From positions 160,352-224,351 of the forward strand of contig MKUQ01000014.1 in assembly GCA_001898645.1 (NCBI GenBank): 64,000 nucleotides of DNA, in the 5' to 3' direction. Position 1 is the stretch's first letter; every line of letters starts with the position of its first letter. Source of the DNA: Burkholderiales bacterium 70-64. GTDB lineage: Bacteria > Pseudomonadota > Gammaproteobacteria > Burkholderiales > Burkholderiaceae_E. Positions 1 through 8,275 of this stretch are shown piece after piece. The notes below the pieces were generated by a model. That model worked only from the letters and a program-made list of their open reading frames with translations, ran no database searches and had not been told where the DNA came from. Made by a program: the position numbers and the translations under genes.

Positions 1-2
1 GT

Positions 3-1631
3 ACGGCGTTCCGCCGCATGCGCCTGGCCAGCCGGACGCTGTTCGCCGGCCTGATCCAGTCCGTGGCGTCGCTGCTGGTGTGGCTGGTGGCCTTGCCGTT
101 CGAGTTCTACCTGCGGCCGATCGACTGGGCGGCGCTGCTCGTGCTCTCGCCCTCGCTGCTGATGATGGCGGCGATCCTGCTGGCCAACGGCTTCGAGTTC
201 GCCGAGATGTTCTGGCCCGGCAACCTGCGGCGCCGCTTCGCGCCCAGGCCGCTGGCCGCCGGCGCGCGCCAGCCGCGCGTATCGATCCACCTGGCGTGCT
301 GCAACGAGCCGCCCGACATGGTGATCGCCACCCTCGAGAGCCTGGCGCGGCTGAACTACGACAACTACGAAGTGCTGGTGATCGACAACAACACGCGCGA
401 CGAGGCCCTGTGGCGGCCGGTCCAGGCGCACGTCGCGAGAATGGGCGCGCGCTTCCGCTTCTTCCACCTGCCGAGCTGGCCGGGGTTCAAGGCCGGCGCG
501 CTGAACTATGCGCTGGCGCAGACCGATCCGCACGCCGAGGTGATCGGCGTCGTCGACGCCGACTACGTCGTGCACCGCGACTGGCTGCGCGCGCTGGTGG
601 GCCACTTCGACGACGCGAAGGTCGCGGTGGTGCAGGCGCCCCAGGCGCACCGCGCGTGGCAGCGGCAGCCGCTGCGGCGCATGATGAACTACGAGTACGA
701 CGGCTTCTTCCGCATCGGCATGCACCACCGCAACGAGCGCGATGCGATCATCCAGCACGGCACCATGACGCTGATCCGTGCGCAGGCCCTGCACCGGCAC
801 GGCCGCTGGGCCGAGTGGACCATCTGCGAGGACGCCGAGCTGGGCCTGCGCCTGATGAACGCCGGGCTGTCGACGATCTACGTCGATCGCGTGATGGGCG
901 AGGGCCTGACGCCCGACGACTTCGCCGCGTTTCGCAAGCAGCGCCGGCGCTGGGCCCAGGGCGGGATGCAGATCATGGTGGGTCATTGGCGCGCGCTGGT
1001 GTCCGGCCAGGCGCTGAGCCCTGGCCAGCGCTATCACTTCCTCGCCGGCTGGCTGCCGTGGCTGGGCGATGCGCTGCACCTGGTGTTCGCCTTCGGGGCG
1101 ATGTTCTGGACCCTGGCGGTGATCGCCGCCCCGCGCTATTTCAGCCTGCCGATCCCGCTGTTCATGGTGCCGCTGTTCGTGTTCTTCGCCGGGCGGGCGC
1201 TGTTCGGGCCGCTGCTGTATGCGCGGCGCGTGCGCTGCGCCGGCATCGACATCGCCGGCTCGGCGCTGGCCGGCATGGGGCTCTCGCACGCCATCGCGCG
1301 CGGCATCTTCAGCGGCCTGGTGCTGCGGGGCGGCGTCTTCGAGATCACCCGCAAGGGCAGCGCAGCGGCGGGCGCGGCGCGCCCGGGCAGCGGCTACGGC
1401 GCGGTGCGCGAGGAGGCCTTCCTGCTGGCCGGGCTGGTCGCCTGCATGGCGGGCATGGCGCTGTCCGATGCGCCCGACCGCATCGAGTCGGCGATGTGGA
1501 TGACGATTCTTGCACTGCAGGCGCTGCCCTACGCGGCGGCCCTGGCGTGCACCGCGCTGTCGCGACTGCCCGAACATGCCGGCGATGCCTCGGTGCCCGG
1601 CGGCCACGGTGCGCTGACGGCCGCGGGCTGA
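3..1631 (+). CDS. Membrane glycosyltransferase family 2 (cellulose-synthase-like), 5' end cut by the window
   Basis: The frame is open to the window edge; the first ATG is at 18, but residues before it continue the same polar stretch, so the gene probably starts outside. Numbered from that ATG, two hydrophobic segments (about 10-65) come before a GT-A domain (about 90-310). Visible motifs are VVDADY (UDP-sugar/metal DxD), TICEDAELG (the ED of the acceptor site) and KQRRRWAQG (the QxxRW signature of processive synthases). Four or five further membrane segments follow. The family moves sugar from a nucleotide donor to a growing glycan at the inner membrane. The layout resembles the C-terminal half of NdvB-type beta-glucan synthases, but the product cannot be told from this fragment. 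Confidence 0.85.
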   Translation, partial: TAFRRMRLASRTLFAGLIQSVASLLVWLVALPFEFYLRPIDWAALLVLSPSLLMMAAILLANGFEFAEMFWPGNLRRRFAPRPLAAGARQPRVSIHLACCNEPPDMVIATLESLARLNYDNYEVLVIDNNTRDEALWRPVQAHVARMGARFRFFHLPSWPGFKAGALNYALAQTDPHAEVIGVVDADYVVHRDWLRALVGHFDDAKVAVVQAPQAHRAWQRQPLRRMMNYEYDGFFRIGMHHRNERDAIIQHGTMTLIRAQALHRHGRWAEWTICEDAELGLRLMNAGLSTIYVDRVMGEGLTPDDFAAFRKQRRRWAQGGMQIMVGHWRALVSGQALSPGQRYHFLAGWLPWLGDALHLVFAFGAMFWTLAVIAAPRYFSLPIPLFMVPLFVFFAGRALFGPLLYARRVRCAGIDIAGSALAGMGLSHAIARGIFSGLVLRGGVFEITRKGSAAAGAARPGSGYGAVREEAFLLAGLVACMAGMALSDAPDRIESAMWMTILALQALPYAAALACTALSRLPEHAGDASVPGGHGALTAAG

Positions 1632-1682
1632 GAACCACGCCGATCCGGGCGGGGTCGGTCCCACCCGACGAGGCGCCGGCGC

Positions 1683-1688
1683 TACAAT
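1683..1688 (+). promoter_or_regulatory. Possible -10 element for gshA
   Basis: TACAAT lies 26 bp upstream of the gshA start in the 83-bp gap after the glycosyltransferase gene. No convincing -35 is visible 17 bp upstream, so the assignment rests on the -10 match and position alone. Confidence 0.35.
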
Positions 1689-1714
1689 CCGCGGACCGTT
1701 CAGCCCACCTCGCC

Positions 1715-3007
1715 ATGGTTCCTCACCTCGTCACCGCGATGTCCGTTCCGCTGCAGGATTTCGAGCGGCGCATCCTCGACGCCACGGCGCGCATCGAACG
1801 CTGGTTCCGGCTCGAGTGGCAGGATCACACGCCGCCGTTCTACGCCTCGGTCGACCTGCGCAATGCCGGCTTCAAGCTCGCGCCGGTCGACACCAACCTG
1901 TTCCCGGGCGGCTTCAACAACCTGTCGGCGGAGATGCTGCCGCTGGCGGTGCAGGCGGCCATGGCGGCGATCGAGAAGTACTGTCCCGACGCGCGCAATC
2001 TGCTGCTGATTCCCGAGAGCCACACGCGCAACCGCTGGTACCTGCAGAACGTCGAGCGGCTCTCGGCGATCCTGCGCCAGACCGGTCTCAACGTGCGCCT
2101 GGGCACGCTCGATCCGGCGGTCACCGCCCCCACCCCGATCGAGACTGCCGACGGCCCGCAGCTCATCGTCGAGCCGCTGGTGCGCCGCGGCTACCGCGCA
2201 GGCCTGCGCGACTTCGATCCGTGCACGATCCTGCTCAACAACGATCTCTCCTCGGGCATGCCCGAGGTGCTGAAGGACCTGCACGAGCAGGTGCTGCTGC
2301 CGCCGCTGCACGCCGGCTGGGCGGTGCGGCGCAAGTCGAAGCACTTTGCCGCCTATGCCGACGTGGCCAAGCGCTTCGCGCGCGAGCTCGGCATGGATCC
2401 GTGGTTGATCAACCCCTACTTCGCACGCTGCGGACGCATCGACTTCCAGCAGCGCGAGGGCGAGGACTGCCTGGCCACCAACGTCGAGATGCTGCTCAAG
2501 CAGATCCGCGCCAAGTACCGCGAGTACGGCATCACCGAGAAGCCGTTCGTCATCGTGAAGGCCGACGCGGGCACCTACGGCATGGGCGTGATGTCGGTGC
2601 ACGATCCGGCCGAGGTGCGCGGGCTCAACCGCAAGCAGCGCAACCGCATGGCGGTGGTCAAGGAAGGGCTCGAGGTGCACGAGGTCATCCTGCAGGAAGG
2701 CGTGCACACCTTCGAGACGGTCAACGGGAGCTATGCCGAGCCGGTGGTCTACATGATCGACCGCTACGTCGTCGGCGGCTTCTACCGCGTGCACGCCGAG
2801 CGCTCCAGGGACGAGAACCTCAACGCCCCGGGCATGCAGTTCGTGCCGCTGCCGTTCGCCGCCAGCTGCCACGTGCCGGACTGCAACGCGTCGCTCGAGC
2901 ACGCGCCCAACCGCTTCTACGTCTACGGCGTGGTGGCGCGCCTGGCGCTGCTGGCGGCCGCCATCGAGCTCGAGCAGACCGACCCCGACCCGTCGCGCTA
3001 CGGGTGA
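1715..3007 (+). CDS. gshA: Glutamate-cysteine ligase, proteobacterial type
   Basis: Joins glutamate and cysteine in the first, ATP-dependent step of glutathione synthesis in the cytoplasm. The 430-residue protein matches the compact ligase family of beta- and some gammaproteobacteria, not the E. coli GshA fold: it has the N-terminal MVPHLVTA start, the block around APVDTNLFPGGFNNL, and a C-terminal VKADAGTYGMGV nucleotide-binding stretch. ATG 1715 is preferred to ATG 1739 because it keeps the conserved VPHLVTA opening. It is followed after 22 bp by gshB, and together with manX, ptsH and ptsI forms the usual betaproteobacterial order. A TACAAT at 1683 may be the promoter. Confidence 0.9.
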   Translation: MVPHLVTAMSVPLQDFERRILDATARIERWFRLEWQDHTPPFYASVDLRNAGFKLAPVDTNLFPGGFNNLSAEMLPLAVQAAMAAIEKYCPDARNLLLIPESHTRNRWYLQNVERLSAILRQTGLNVRLGTLDPAVTAPTPIETADGPQLIVEPLVRRGYRAGLRDFDPCTILLNNDLSSGMPEVLKDLHEQVLLPPLHAGWAVRRKSKHFAAYADVAKRFARELGMDPWLINPYFARCGRIDFQQREGEDCLATNVEMLLKQIRAKYREYGITEKPFVIVKADAGTYGMGVMSVHDPAEVRGLNRKQRNRMAVVKEGLEVHEVILQEGVHTFETVNGSYAEPVVYMIDRYVVGGFYRVHAERSRDENLNAPGMQFVPLPFAASCHVPDCNASLEHAPNRFYVYGVVARLALLAAAIELEQTDPDPSRYG

Positions 3008-3029
3008 CCCGCCACCGACCGGAGACCCG

Positions 3030-3992
3030 ATGCCGATGCGCCTGCTGGTGATCCTCGATCCGCTGCCGCTCATCAAGACCTACAAGGATTCCACCTACGC
3101 GATGATGGTCGAGGCGGCCGCGCGCGGGCACGAGCTGTTCGTGTGCGAGCAGCACGAGCTCTCGCTGGCCGGCGGGCGCACCATGGCGCGCGTGCATCCC
3201 CTGCGGCTGGTCGAGGCCGGCGCCGCGGGCGCCGCGTCGTGGTACGCGCTGGGCGAGCCGCGCCACGAGCCGGTGGCTGATTTCGGCGCGGTTCTGATGC
3301 GCAAGGACCCGCCGTTCGACATGGAGTACGTGTTCTCCACCTACCTCCTCGAGCATGCGGTGCGGCTGGGCGCGCGCGTGTTCAACGACCCGCTGGCCAT
3401 CCGCAGCCACAACGAGAAGCTGTCGATCGCCGAGTTCCCGCAGTTCGCCGCGCCCACCCTGGTCACGCGCTCGGCCGACGAGCTGCGCGCCTTCGTCGAG
3501 GAGCACGACGAGGCGGTGTTCAAGCTGCTCGACGGCATGGGCGGCACGTCGGTGTTTCGCGCCAAGCGCGGCGATCCGAACATGTCGGTGATCATCGAGA
3601 CGCTCAACCAGTTCGGTGCGCGCACGGTGATGGCGCAGCGCTTCCTGCCCGAGATCGCCGAGGGCGACAAGCGGGTGCTGCTGATCGGCGGCAAGGTGGT
3701 GCCGTGGTGCCTGGCGCGCATCCCCAAGGACGGCGAGTTCCGCGGCAACCTCGCCGCCGGCGGGCGCGGGGTGGCGCGGGCGCTGTCGGCGCGCGACCGC
3801 GAGATCGCCGAGGCACTCGCCCCGGTGCTGGCCGCGCGCGGCCTGCTGCTGGTCGGGCTCGACCTGATCGGCGACTGCATCACCGAGATCAACGTCACCA
3901 GCCCGACCTGCTTCCAGGAGATCCGCCAGCAGACCGGCTACGACGTCGCCGCGCTGTTCGTCGACGAGCTCGAGGCGGCCTGCGCGCGATGA
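3030..3992 (+). CDS. gshB: Glutathione synthetase
   Basis: Adds glycine to gamma-glutamylcysteine with ATP. The 320 residues span the full ATP-grasp GshB family: an N-terminal domain beginning MRLLVILDPL, the MRKDPPFDMEY substrate-site block near residue 90, the FNDPLAIRSHNEKL linker, the flexible glycine-rich loop LDGMGGTSVF, and a C-terminal catalytic part with GNLAAGG and TEINVTSPTCFQEI. GGAG about 8 bp before ATG 3030 supports that start; ATG 3036 is also possible. Its stop overlaps the start of the next gene (ATGA at 3989-3992), so translation is probably coupled to the PTS component. Confidence 0.95.
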   Translation: MPMRLLVILDPLPLIKTYKDSTYAMMVEAAARGHELFVCEQHELSLAGGRTMARVHPLRLVEAGAAGAASWYALGEPRHEPVADFGAVLMRKDPPFDMEYVFSTYLLEHAVRLGARVFNDPLAIRSHNEKLSIAEFPQFAAPTLVTRSADELRAFVEEHDEAVFKLLDGMGGTSVFRAKRGDPNMSVIIETLNQFGARTVMAQRFLPEIAEGDKRVLLIGGKVVPWCLARIPKDGEFRGNLAAGGRGVARALSARDREIAEALAPVLAARGLLLVGLDLIGDCITEINVTSPTCFQEIRQQTGYDVAALFVDELEAACAR

Positions 3993-4375
3993 TCGGCATC
4001 CTGGTCGTGTCGCACGAGCCGCTGGGCACGGCGCTCATCCAGTGCACGCGGCACATCTACGGCGCGCTGCCGCCGCAGGTCGCCGCGCTCGACGTGATCC
4101 CCGATGAGGACCCCGAGCGGGCGTTCGAGGCCGCGCGCGAGCTGCTCGCCTGCATCAACGACGGCAGCGGCGCCGTCGTGTTCACCGACCTGTACGGCGC
4201 CACGCCATCGCGGGTGGCGATGCGCCTGGCCGCGCCGGGGCGCGTCGCGGTGCTGGCCGGCGTCAACCTGCCGATGCTGGTGAAGGCGATCGGCAACCGC
4301 CGCATGCCGGTGGACGAGCTGGGCGCGCTGCTGGTCGAGAGCGGCAAGCGGGCGATCTGCCATGCCCACGAGTGA
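3989..4375 (+). CDS. PTS EIIA component, mannose (ManX) type
   Basis: A 128-residue EIIA of the mannose family that accepts phosphate from HPr on His9, visible in VVSHEPLG. The block FTDLYGATPSRVA near residue 66 is typical of this fold. No EIIB, EIIC or EIID is encoded nearby, so it is probably a regulatory phospho-acceptor and not part of a sugar importer, as proposed for betaproteobacterial manX-ptsH-ptsI operons. It overlaps gshB by four bases upstream and ptsH by 14 bases downstream. Confidence 0.92.
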   Translation: MIGILVVSHEPLGTALIQCTRHIYGALPPQVAALDVIPDEDPERAFEAARELLACINDGSGAVVFTDLYGATPSRVAMRLAAPGRVAVLAGVNLPMLVKAIGNRRMPVDELGALLVESGKRAICHAHE

Positions 4376-4628
4376 GGTGCTGGTCGTCAACCGCCTCGGC
4401 CTGCACGCGCGGCCGTCGGCGAAGCTCACCGCCACCGCCTCGAAGTACAAGTCCGAGATCTGGATCAGCAAGAACGCCCGGCGCGTCAATGCCAAGAGCA
4501 TAATGGGCGTCATGATGCTGGCCGCGGCCAAGGGCAGCACGCTGGTCATCGAGGCCCACGGCCCCGACGAGCAGGAAGCGCTCGACGCCCTCCGGCAGTT
4601 GATCGAATCCGGCTTCGGCGAGGACTGA
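4362..4628 (+). CDS. ptsH: Phosphocarrier protein HPr
   Basis: The 88-residue carrier takes phosphate from enzyme I on the His of LGLHARPS (about His16) and passes it to EIIA. The regulatory serine motif NAKSIMGVM is also present, so it keeps the site normally modified by HPr kinase. It starts inside the end of the EIIA gene. Two bases separate its stop from the next start. Enzyme I does not follow directly; an acyl-CoA synthetase gene lies between. Confidence 0.96.
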   Translation: MPTSEVLVVNRLGLHARPSAKLTATASKYKSEIWISKNARRVNAKSIMGVMMLAAAKGSTLVIEAHGPDEQEALDALRQLIESGFGED

Positions 4629-4630
4629 CC

Positions 4631-6328
4631 ATGTCGCCTACCGACGGCTTCCTGCGCGCGCGCGACCTCCTTCTCGCGCATCGTTCCGACTACCAGCGGG
4701 CCTTCGAGGAATTCGAATGGCCGCAGCTGCCCGAGTTCAACTGGGCGCTCGACTACTTCGACGTGCAGGCGGCGGCTGCCCCCGATCGCCCGGCATTGTG
4801 GATCGTCGAGGACGACGGCCGCGAGCGGTGCGTCGCCTGGGCCGCCATGCGCGAGCGCTCGGATCGCGCCGCGAGCTTCCTGCGCGCGCTCGGCGTGCGT
4901 CGCGGCGATCCGGTGCTGGTCATGCTGCCCAACGTGGTCGCCCTGTGGGAGATCACCCTGGCGGTGATGAAGCTGGGCGCGGTGCTCAGCCCGGCCACCA
5001 CGCTGCTGTCCACCGCCGACCTCGCCGACCGCATCGCGCGCGGCGGCATGCGCTGCGTGATCGCCGAGCCGGCGGGCATCGCGAAGTTCGGCGCGGCGGC
5101 CGAGGCCTGCCTGCGCGTCGTGGTCGGCGGCGAGGCGCCGGGCTGGACCTCGTACGCGGGCGTCGATGCGGCCGACGCCGCGTTCCGCCCCGACGGCCCG
5201 ACCCGGCGCGACGATCCGTTCCTGCTCTACTTCACCTCGGGCACCACCGCCAAGCCGAAGATGGTGCTGCACACGCACCAGAGCTACCCGGTGGGGCACC
5301 TGTCCACCATGTACTGGATCGGCCTCAAGCCCGCCGGCGTGCACTGGAACATCAGCTCGCCGGGCTGGGCCAAGCACGCCTGGAGCTGCGTGTTCGCGCC
5401 CTGGAACGCCGGCGCCACGGTGTTCGTGCTCAATCAGGCGCGCTTCGATGCGCGGCGCACCATCGAGGCGCTCGGGCGTTTCGGCGTCAACACGCTGTGC
5501 GCGCCGCCCACGGTGTGGCGCGCGCTGATCCTCGAAGACCTGGGCGCCCGGCCGGCCGGGCTCGAGGAGCTGCTCAGCGCCGGCGAGCCGCTCAACCCCG
5601 AGGTGATCGCGCGCGTGCAGCAGTCCTGGGGGCTCACCATCCGCGACGGCTACGGCCAGACCGAGACCACCTGCATCATCGGCAACTCGCCCGGCCAGAC
5701 GGTGCGGCCGGGGTCGATGGGGCGTCCGATGCCCGGCTATCGCGTGGCCCTGCTCGATCCCGAGGGGAGCGAGTCCGACACCGGCGAGGTGGCGCTCGCG
5801 CTGCAGCCCAGGCCGGTCGGGCTGATGGCCGGCTACGCCGGAGACGAGCAGCGCAACCGCGAGACGCTGGGCGGCGCCTGGTACCGCACCGCCGACGTCG
5901 CCAGCCGCGACGCGGACGGCTACTTCTGGTATGTCGGCCGCGCCGACGACGTGTTCAAGAGCTCGGACTATCGCATCAGCCCGTTCGAGCTCGAGAGCGT
6001 GCTCATCGAGCACGAGGCGGTGGCCGAAGCCGCGGTCGTGCCCAGCCCCGACCCGAGGCGCCTGGCGGTGCCCAAGGCGTTCGTCACGCTGGCCCCCGGC
6101 CATGCGCCGAGCGAGGCGCTGGCGCGCTCCATCCTCGAGTTCGTGGCGGCGCGCGTGGCGCCCTACCAGCGCGTGCGGCGCCTCGAGTTCGCCGAGCTGC
6201 CCAAGACCATCTCGGGCAAGATCCGCCGCGTCGAGCTGCGCGAGCTGGAGGGCGGCGCGGCGCGCGCCCGGCGTGCCCACGAGTACCGCGAGGAAGACCT
6301 GGCCGGGCCGCAGCAGGCCCTAACCTGA
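4631..6328 (+). CDS. AMP-dependent acyl-CoA synthetase, medium-chain (ACSM-like)
   Basis: Activates a carboxylic acid to its CoA thioester through an acyl-adenylate. The 565 residues carry the P-loop-like FTSGTTAKPKMV near 200, GYGQTET near 340, the hinge motif WYRTAD followed by GYFWYVGRADD, and the C-terminal catalytic lysine in PKTISGKIRR. The sequence class matches medium-chain synthetases; the substrate cannot be read. It begins two bases after ptsH and ends 44 bases before ptsI, so it sits inside the PTS operon. That placement is unusual, and coregulation with phosphotransfer is an inference. Confidence 0.9.
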   Translation: MSPTDGFLRARDLLLAHRSDYQRAFEEFEWPQLPEFNWALDYFDVQAAAAPDRPALWIVEDDGRERCVAWAAMRERSDRAASFLRALGVRRGDPVLVMLPNVVALWEITLAVMKLGAVLSPATTLLSTADLADRIARGGMRCVIAEPAGIAKFGAAAEACLRVVVGGEAPGWTSYAGVDAADAAFRPDGPTRRDDPFLLYFTSGTTAKPKMVLHTHQSYPVGHLSTMYWIGLKPAGVHWNISSPGWAKHAWSCVFAPWNAGATVFVLNQARFDARRTIEALGRFGVNTLCAPPTVWRALILEDLGARPAGLEELLSAGEPLNPEVIARVQQSWGLTIRDGYGQTETTCIIGNSPGQTVRPGSMGRPMPGYRVALLDPEGSESDTGEVALALQPRPVGLMAGYAGDEQRNRETLGGAWYRTADVASRDADGYFWYVGRADDVFKSSDYRISPFELESVLIEHEAVAEAAVVPSPDPRRLAVPKAFVTLAPGHAPSEALARSILEFVAARVAPYQRVRRLEFAELPKTISGKIRRVELRELEGGAARARRAHEYREEDLAGPQQALT

Positions 6329-6360
6329 CCACGACGTCCGTGCGGAGACGGCCGGCCCGA

Positions 6361-6366
6361 TACACT
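6361..6366 (+). promoter_or_regulatory. Possible -10 element giving near-leaderless ptsI transcript
   Basis: TACACT ends six bases before the ptsI ATG, so a transcript from it would begin at or next to the start codon. It may let ptsI be transcribed apart from the inserted acyl-CoA synthetase gene. No clear -35 is seen. Confidence 0.3.
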
Positions 6367-6372
6367 GGCGCG

Positions 6373-8085
6373 ATGTTCAGTCTTCACGGCACGGGGATCG
6401 GCGGCGGCATCGTGATCGGGCGCGCGCGCGTGCTCGAGTCGCGCAACCGCGACGTGCCGCACTACCGGCTGCAGCCGTCGCAGGTGATGGGCGAGCAGTC
6501 GCGGCTCGAGACCGCGATCGAGGTGGTGAAGGCCGAGCTGTTCGAGCTGGCCGAGCAGCTGCCCGCCGAGGGCCCGGCCGAGGCGCGCGCGCTGCTCGAC
6601 GTGCACGGCATGATCCTCGACGACCCGGCGCTCGCCCAGGCCGCGCACGAGGCGATCCGCGACCACCTGTGGAACGCCGAGTGGGCATTCTCGGCGCAGG
6701 CCGGGCATCTGGCGGCCCAGTTCGAGGCCTTCGAGGATGCCTACCTGCGCGAGCGCGGGCGCGACGTGCAGCAGGTCGCCGAGCGCGTCATGCGCGTGCT
6801 GTCCGGATCGAGCACGCGTCCGACGGCGATGTCGGAGCAGGCCATCTTCGTGGCCGAGGACGTCGCGCCGGCCGACATGCTGTCGCTGCGCGCGGCCATC
6901 GGCTTCGGCATCGACCTCGGGGGCGCGACCTCGCACACGGCGATCCTCGCGCGCAGCATGAACGTGCCCGCGGTGCTGGGCCTGGGCTTCGCCAGCCACC
7001 TCATCGTCGACGACGACCACCTCATCCTCGACGGCGAGGCCGGCATCGTCATCGTGGCGCCCGACGAGACCGTGCTGGCCGAGTACCGCCGCCGCCAGGC
7101 CGCGGGCGAGATCGAGCGCGAGCGGCTGAAGTGGCTGCGCAGCGTGCCGGCGGTGACGCTGGACGGCGTGGCGGTGGAGCTGTATGCCAACATCGAGCGG
7201 CCCGAGGAGACCGAGTTCGCCCTGGCGGCCGGCGCCGAGGGCATCGGCCTGTTCCGCTCCGAGTTCCTGTTCCTGAACCGCCGCAGCCTGCCCGACGAGG
7301 AGGAGCAGTTCGAGGCCTACCGCAGCGTGGTCGCGGCGATGGCGGGCCTGCCGGTGACCATCCGCACGCTCGACGTCGGCGCCGACAAGGCGCTGCCGGC
7401 ACTGGGGGCGGCCCCGCCGCAGAATCCCGCGCTCGGCCAGCGCGCCATCCGCTACTGCCTGGCCGAGCCCGAGATCTTCCTGGTGCAGCTGCGCGCCATC
7501 CTGCGCGCGTCGGCCTTCGGCCAGACGCGCCTGCTCATTCCCATGCTCGCGCACAACCACGAGATCGACCAGACCCTGCGGCTGATCGAGTTCGCGCGCA
7601 TGCAGCTGCGCGACCGCGGGGTCGCGTTCGACGAGGGCCTGCCGGTCGGCGGCATGATCGAGGTGCCGGCGGCCGCGCTCACCGCGAGCCTGTTCGTGCG
7701 CCGGCTCGACTTCCTGTCGATCGGCACCAACGATCTCATCCAGTACACGCTGGCGATCGATCGCACCGACCACGAGGTCGCCTCGCTGTACGAGCCCTTC
7801 CATCCGGCGGTGCTGCGCCTGATCGAGATGACCATCCGCACCGCGCGCCGGGCCGGCACTCCGGTGGCGGTGTGCGGGCAGATGGCCGGCGACTGGGCGG
7901 CGACGCACCTCCTGCTGGGCATGGGGCTCAACCAGTTCTCGATGCATCCGGCCAGCCTGCTGCGCGTCAAGCAGGAGGTCCTGCGCGCCGACGTGTCGCA
8001 CCTGGCTCCGCGTGTGGAGCGGCTGCTCGAAAGCGACGACCCGCAGCAGGTGCGCGCGCTTCTAGGCCGCCTGGTCGAGGATTGA
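6373..8085 (+). CDS. ptsI: Phosphoenolpyruvate-protein phosphotransferase (enzyme I)
   Basis: Autophosphorylates from phosphoenolpyruvate and donates to HPr. The 570-residue length is normal. The phosphohistidine lies in GGATSHTAILAR near residue 190. The PEP-binding barrel shows LFRSEFLFL, GMIEVPAA and FLSIGTNDLIQYT, and the catalytic cysteine is in VCGQMAGD near residue 500. No GAF or other sensory domain precedes it, so it is EI and not the EI-Ntr PtsP form. The ATG at 6373 gives the canonical start. Confidence 0.96.
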   Translation: MFSLHGTGIGGGIVIGRARVLESRNRDVPHYRLQPSQVMGEQSRLETAIEVVKAELFELAEQLPAEGPAEARALLDVHGMILDDPALAQAAHEAIRDHLWNAEWAFSAQAGHLAAQFEAFEDAYLRERGRDVQQVAERVMRVLSGSSTRPTAMSEQAIFVAEDVAPADMLSLRAAIGFGIDLGGATSHTAILARSMNVPAVLGLGFASHLIVDDDHLILDGEAGIVIVAPDETVLAEYRRRQAAGEIERERLKWLRSVPAVTLDGVAVELYANIERPEETEFALAAGAEGIGLFRSEFLFLNRRSLPDEEEQFEAYRSVVAAMAGLPVTIRTLDVGADKALPALGAAPPQNPALGQRAIRYCLAEPEIFLVQLRAILRASAFGQTRLLIPMLAHNHEIDQTLRLIEFARMQLRDRGVAFDEGLPVGGMIEVPAAALTASLFVRRLDFLSIGTNDLIQYTLAIDRTDHEVASLYEPFHPAVLRLIEMTIRTARRAGTPVAVCGQMAGDWAATHLLLGMGLNQFSMHPASLLRVKQEVLRADVSHLAPRVERLLESDDPQQVRALLGRLVED

Positions 8086-8096
8086 AGGGGTGATCG

Positions 8097-8261
8097 CTAC
8101 TGCGGCGCCGCCGAGCAGTGGCCGCCGGAGGCCGCGGCACCCGAACCGGCGGCGATCAGCGGCGGCTCGGCGAAGCGATCGATGGCTGGAGAGCGGGCGA
8201 GGTCCCAGGTCACGAAGGCCGCGAACGAGACCCAGAACAGCAGCTGGAGGAGGCGCTTCAC
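8097..8261 (-). CDS. Small membrane protein after the YeeE gene, 54 residues
   Basis: A GTG-start frame of 54 codons begins 14 bases after the stop of the YeeE-type transporter. It opens VKRLLQLLFWVSFAAFVTWD, which has one positively flanked transmembrane helix, then a polar tail ending GGHCSAAPQ with one cysteine. It has no family that I recognise. Close spacing, same strand, and good membrane-helix character in a frame that could be random argue that it is a real gene, possibly an accessory subunit of the sulfur transporter. Too short to be sure. Confidence 0.5.
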   Translation of the reverse strand: MKRLLQLLFWVSFAAFVTWDLARSPAIDRFAEPPLIAAGSGAAASGGHCSAAPQ

Positions 8262-8275
8262 GACTCGTCCAGCGG

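Noticed and set aside
18..1631. ATG 18 as the true start of the glycosyltransferase
   Set aside because: The frame continues to the window edge without stop and related proteins have a longer N-terminus, so the gene is treated as partial.
3938..6280. 780-codon minus-strand frame over the PTS and acyl-CoA synthetase genes
   Set aside because: No recognisable domain, and the opposite strand holds four well-matched genes.
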